Position numbers and translations under genes: made by a program | Shown: piece after piece, positions 5,020 to 5,354 of the stretch | Layout: the number at the start of each line of letters is the position of its first letter | How positions within the stretch are numbered: position 1 is the stretch's first letter | Assembly: GCA_050262775.1 (NCBI GenBank) | Contig: JBLNEO010000241.1 | Location: 1 to 5,354, forward strand | Reading direction: 5' to 3' | DNA from: DATHTC01 sp050262775 | GTDB taxonomy: Bacteria; Actinomycetota; Thermoleophilia; Gaiellales; Gaiellaceae | Length of the DNA: 5,354 nucleotides | The notes under the pieces: model-generated | What the model was told of the DNA's origin: nothing | Seen by the model: only the letters and a program-made list of their open reading frames with translations | The model's database searches: none

Positions 5020-5354
5020 CTAGTACTTCCTCTCCGTCGGCTCCCAGCGCGTCATGCGGACCTCCTTGTACGAGAGCTCGGGCCCGTCGCCGTTCCAGCG
5101 CGAGATCGAGTGCTTGAGGAAGTGCTCGTCGTCGCGATCGGGGTAGTCGTACGGGCGCGCGTGGGCGCCGCGGCTCTCCTTGCGCGCGACCCCCGCCTGG
5201 AGCATGCAGGCCGCGGTGTCGAGCAGGTACCCGAGCTCGATCGCCTGCGTCAGGTCGGAGTTGAAGACCAGGCCCTTGTCCTCGACGACGACGCGCTCGT
5301 AGCGCTCGCGGAGCCCGTCGATGAGCTCGAGCTGGCGCTGCATCTTCTCCTCGC
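5020..5354 (-). CDS. sdhA: Succinate dehydrogenase/fumarate reductase flavoprotein subunit, C-terminal part
   Basis: Only the last 110 residues are in the window; the gene continues beyond base 5354. The segment is the C-terminal helical domain of the FAD-binding subunit, which oxidises succinate to fumarate or does the reverse. Visible family features are a helix around YERVVVEDKGLVFNSDLTQAIE, the helix LLDTAACMLQAGVARKESRG, the conserved ESRGAHAR followed by DYPDRDDEHFLKH, and the ending EVRMTRWEPTERKY, which matches the usual PxxRxY finish. The SRGAHxR stretch includes the arginine that binds the dicarboxylate in this family. FAD-binding and catalytic regions are outside the window, so direction (succinate dehydrogenase or fumarate reductase) cannot be judged. 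The TAG stop is immediately followed by the GTG of the iron-sulfur subunit gene, showing they are one operon. Confidence 0.93.
   Translation of the reverse strand, partial: EEKMQRQLELIDGLRERYERVVVEDKGLVFNSDLTQAIELGYLLDTAACMLQAGVARKESRGAHARPYDYPDRDDEHFLKHSISRWNGDGPELSYKEVRMTRWEPTERKY
5029..5035 (-). promoter_or_regulatory. Shine-Dalgarno of the sdhB-like gene
   Basis: The minus strand reads GGAGAGG nine bases upstream of the GTG at 5019, inside the last codons of the sdhA-like gene. It supports the GTG start even though the start codon abuts the upstream TAG with no gap. Confidence 0.6.

Overview
The window is GC-rich (roughly 70%), and every gene I can support reads on the minus strand, so transcription runs from base 5354 towards base 1. 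Base composition, the GTG starts, the tightly overlapping genes and the protein families suggest a high-GC actinobacterium. A deep-branching soil or sediment lineage such as the Thermoleophilia is my best guess, but this is inference and no 16S or other marker gene is present.

Region by region in transcription order: (1) 5354-2909 holds the 3' end of a succinate dehydrogenase/fumarate reductase flavoprotein gene, a complete iron-sulfur subunit gene with a long C-terminal extension, and a complete two-CCG-domain (HdrB/SdhE-type) subunit gene. The junctions are TAG directly followed by GTG, and an ATGA overlap. This is an A-B-E type (SdhE/Mfr/Tfr-like) complex rather than the classical SdhCDAB layout. 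(2) 2908-2760 is a junction with a strong 11-bp hairpin and no obvious start codon for the next gene. (3) 2759-805 holds four genes in close succession: a YkuE-like metallophosphoesterase, a three-helix membrane protein, an Asp23/Gls24-family protein and a GNAT-like acetyltransferase. (4) 804-627 is a non-coding spacer, locally AT-richer, with a weak promoter candidate and a hairpin over the start of the next gene. (5) 626-1 is a LuxR/NarL-type response regulator cut off by the window edge, whose receiver domain lacks most phosphorylation residues.

The A-B-E genes should together transfer electrons between succinate/fumarate and a quinone or thiol partner, through FAD, a [2Fe-2S] cluster, two cubane clusters and the CCG-domain clusters. 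No membrane anchor gene follows them. The four downstream genes look like a cell-envelope set by family, and could be co-transcribed with the respiratory genes or separated from them by the hairpin. I found no mobile elements, CRISPR arrays, tRNA or rRNA genes. The most interesting points are the extra cysteine in the iron-sulfur subunit, its C-terminal extension, the degenerate receiver with its start-site hairpin, and the unclear start of the phosphoesterase.
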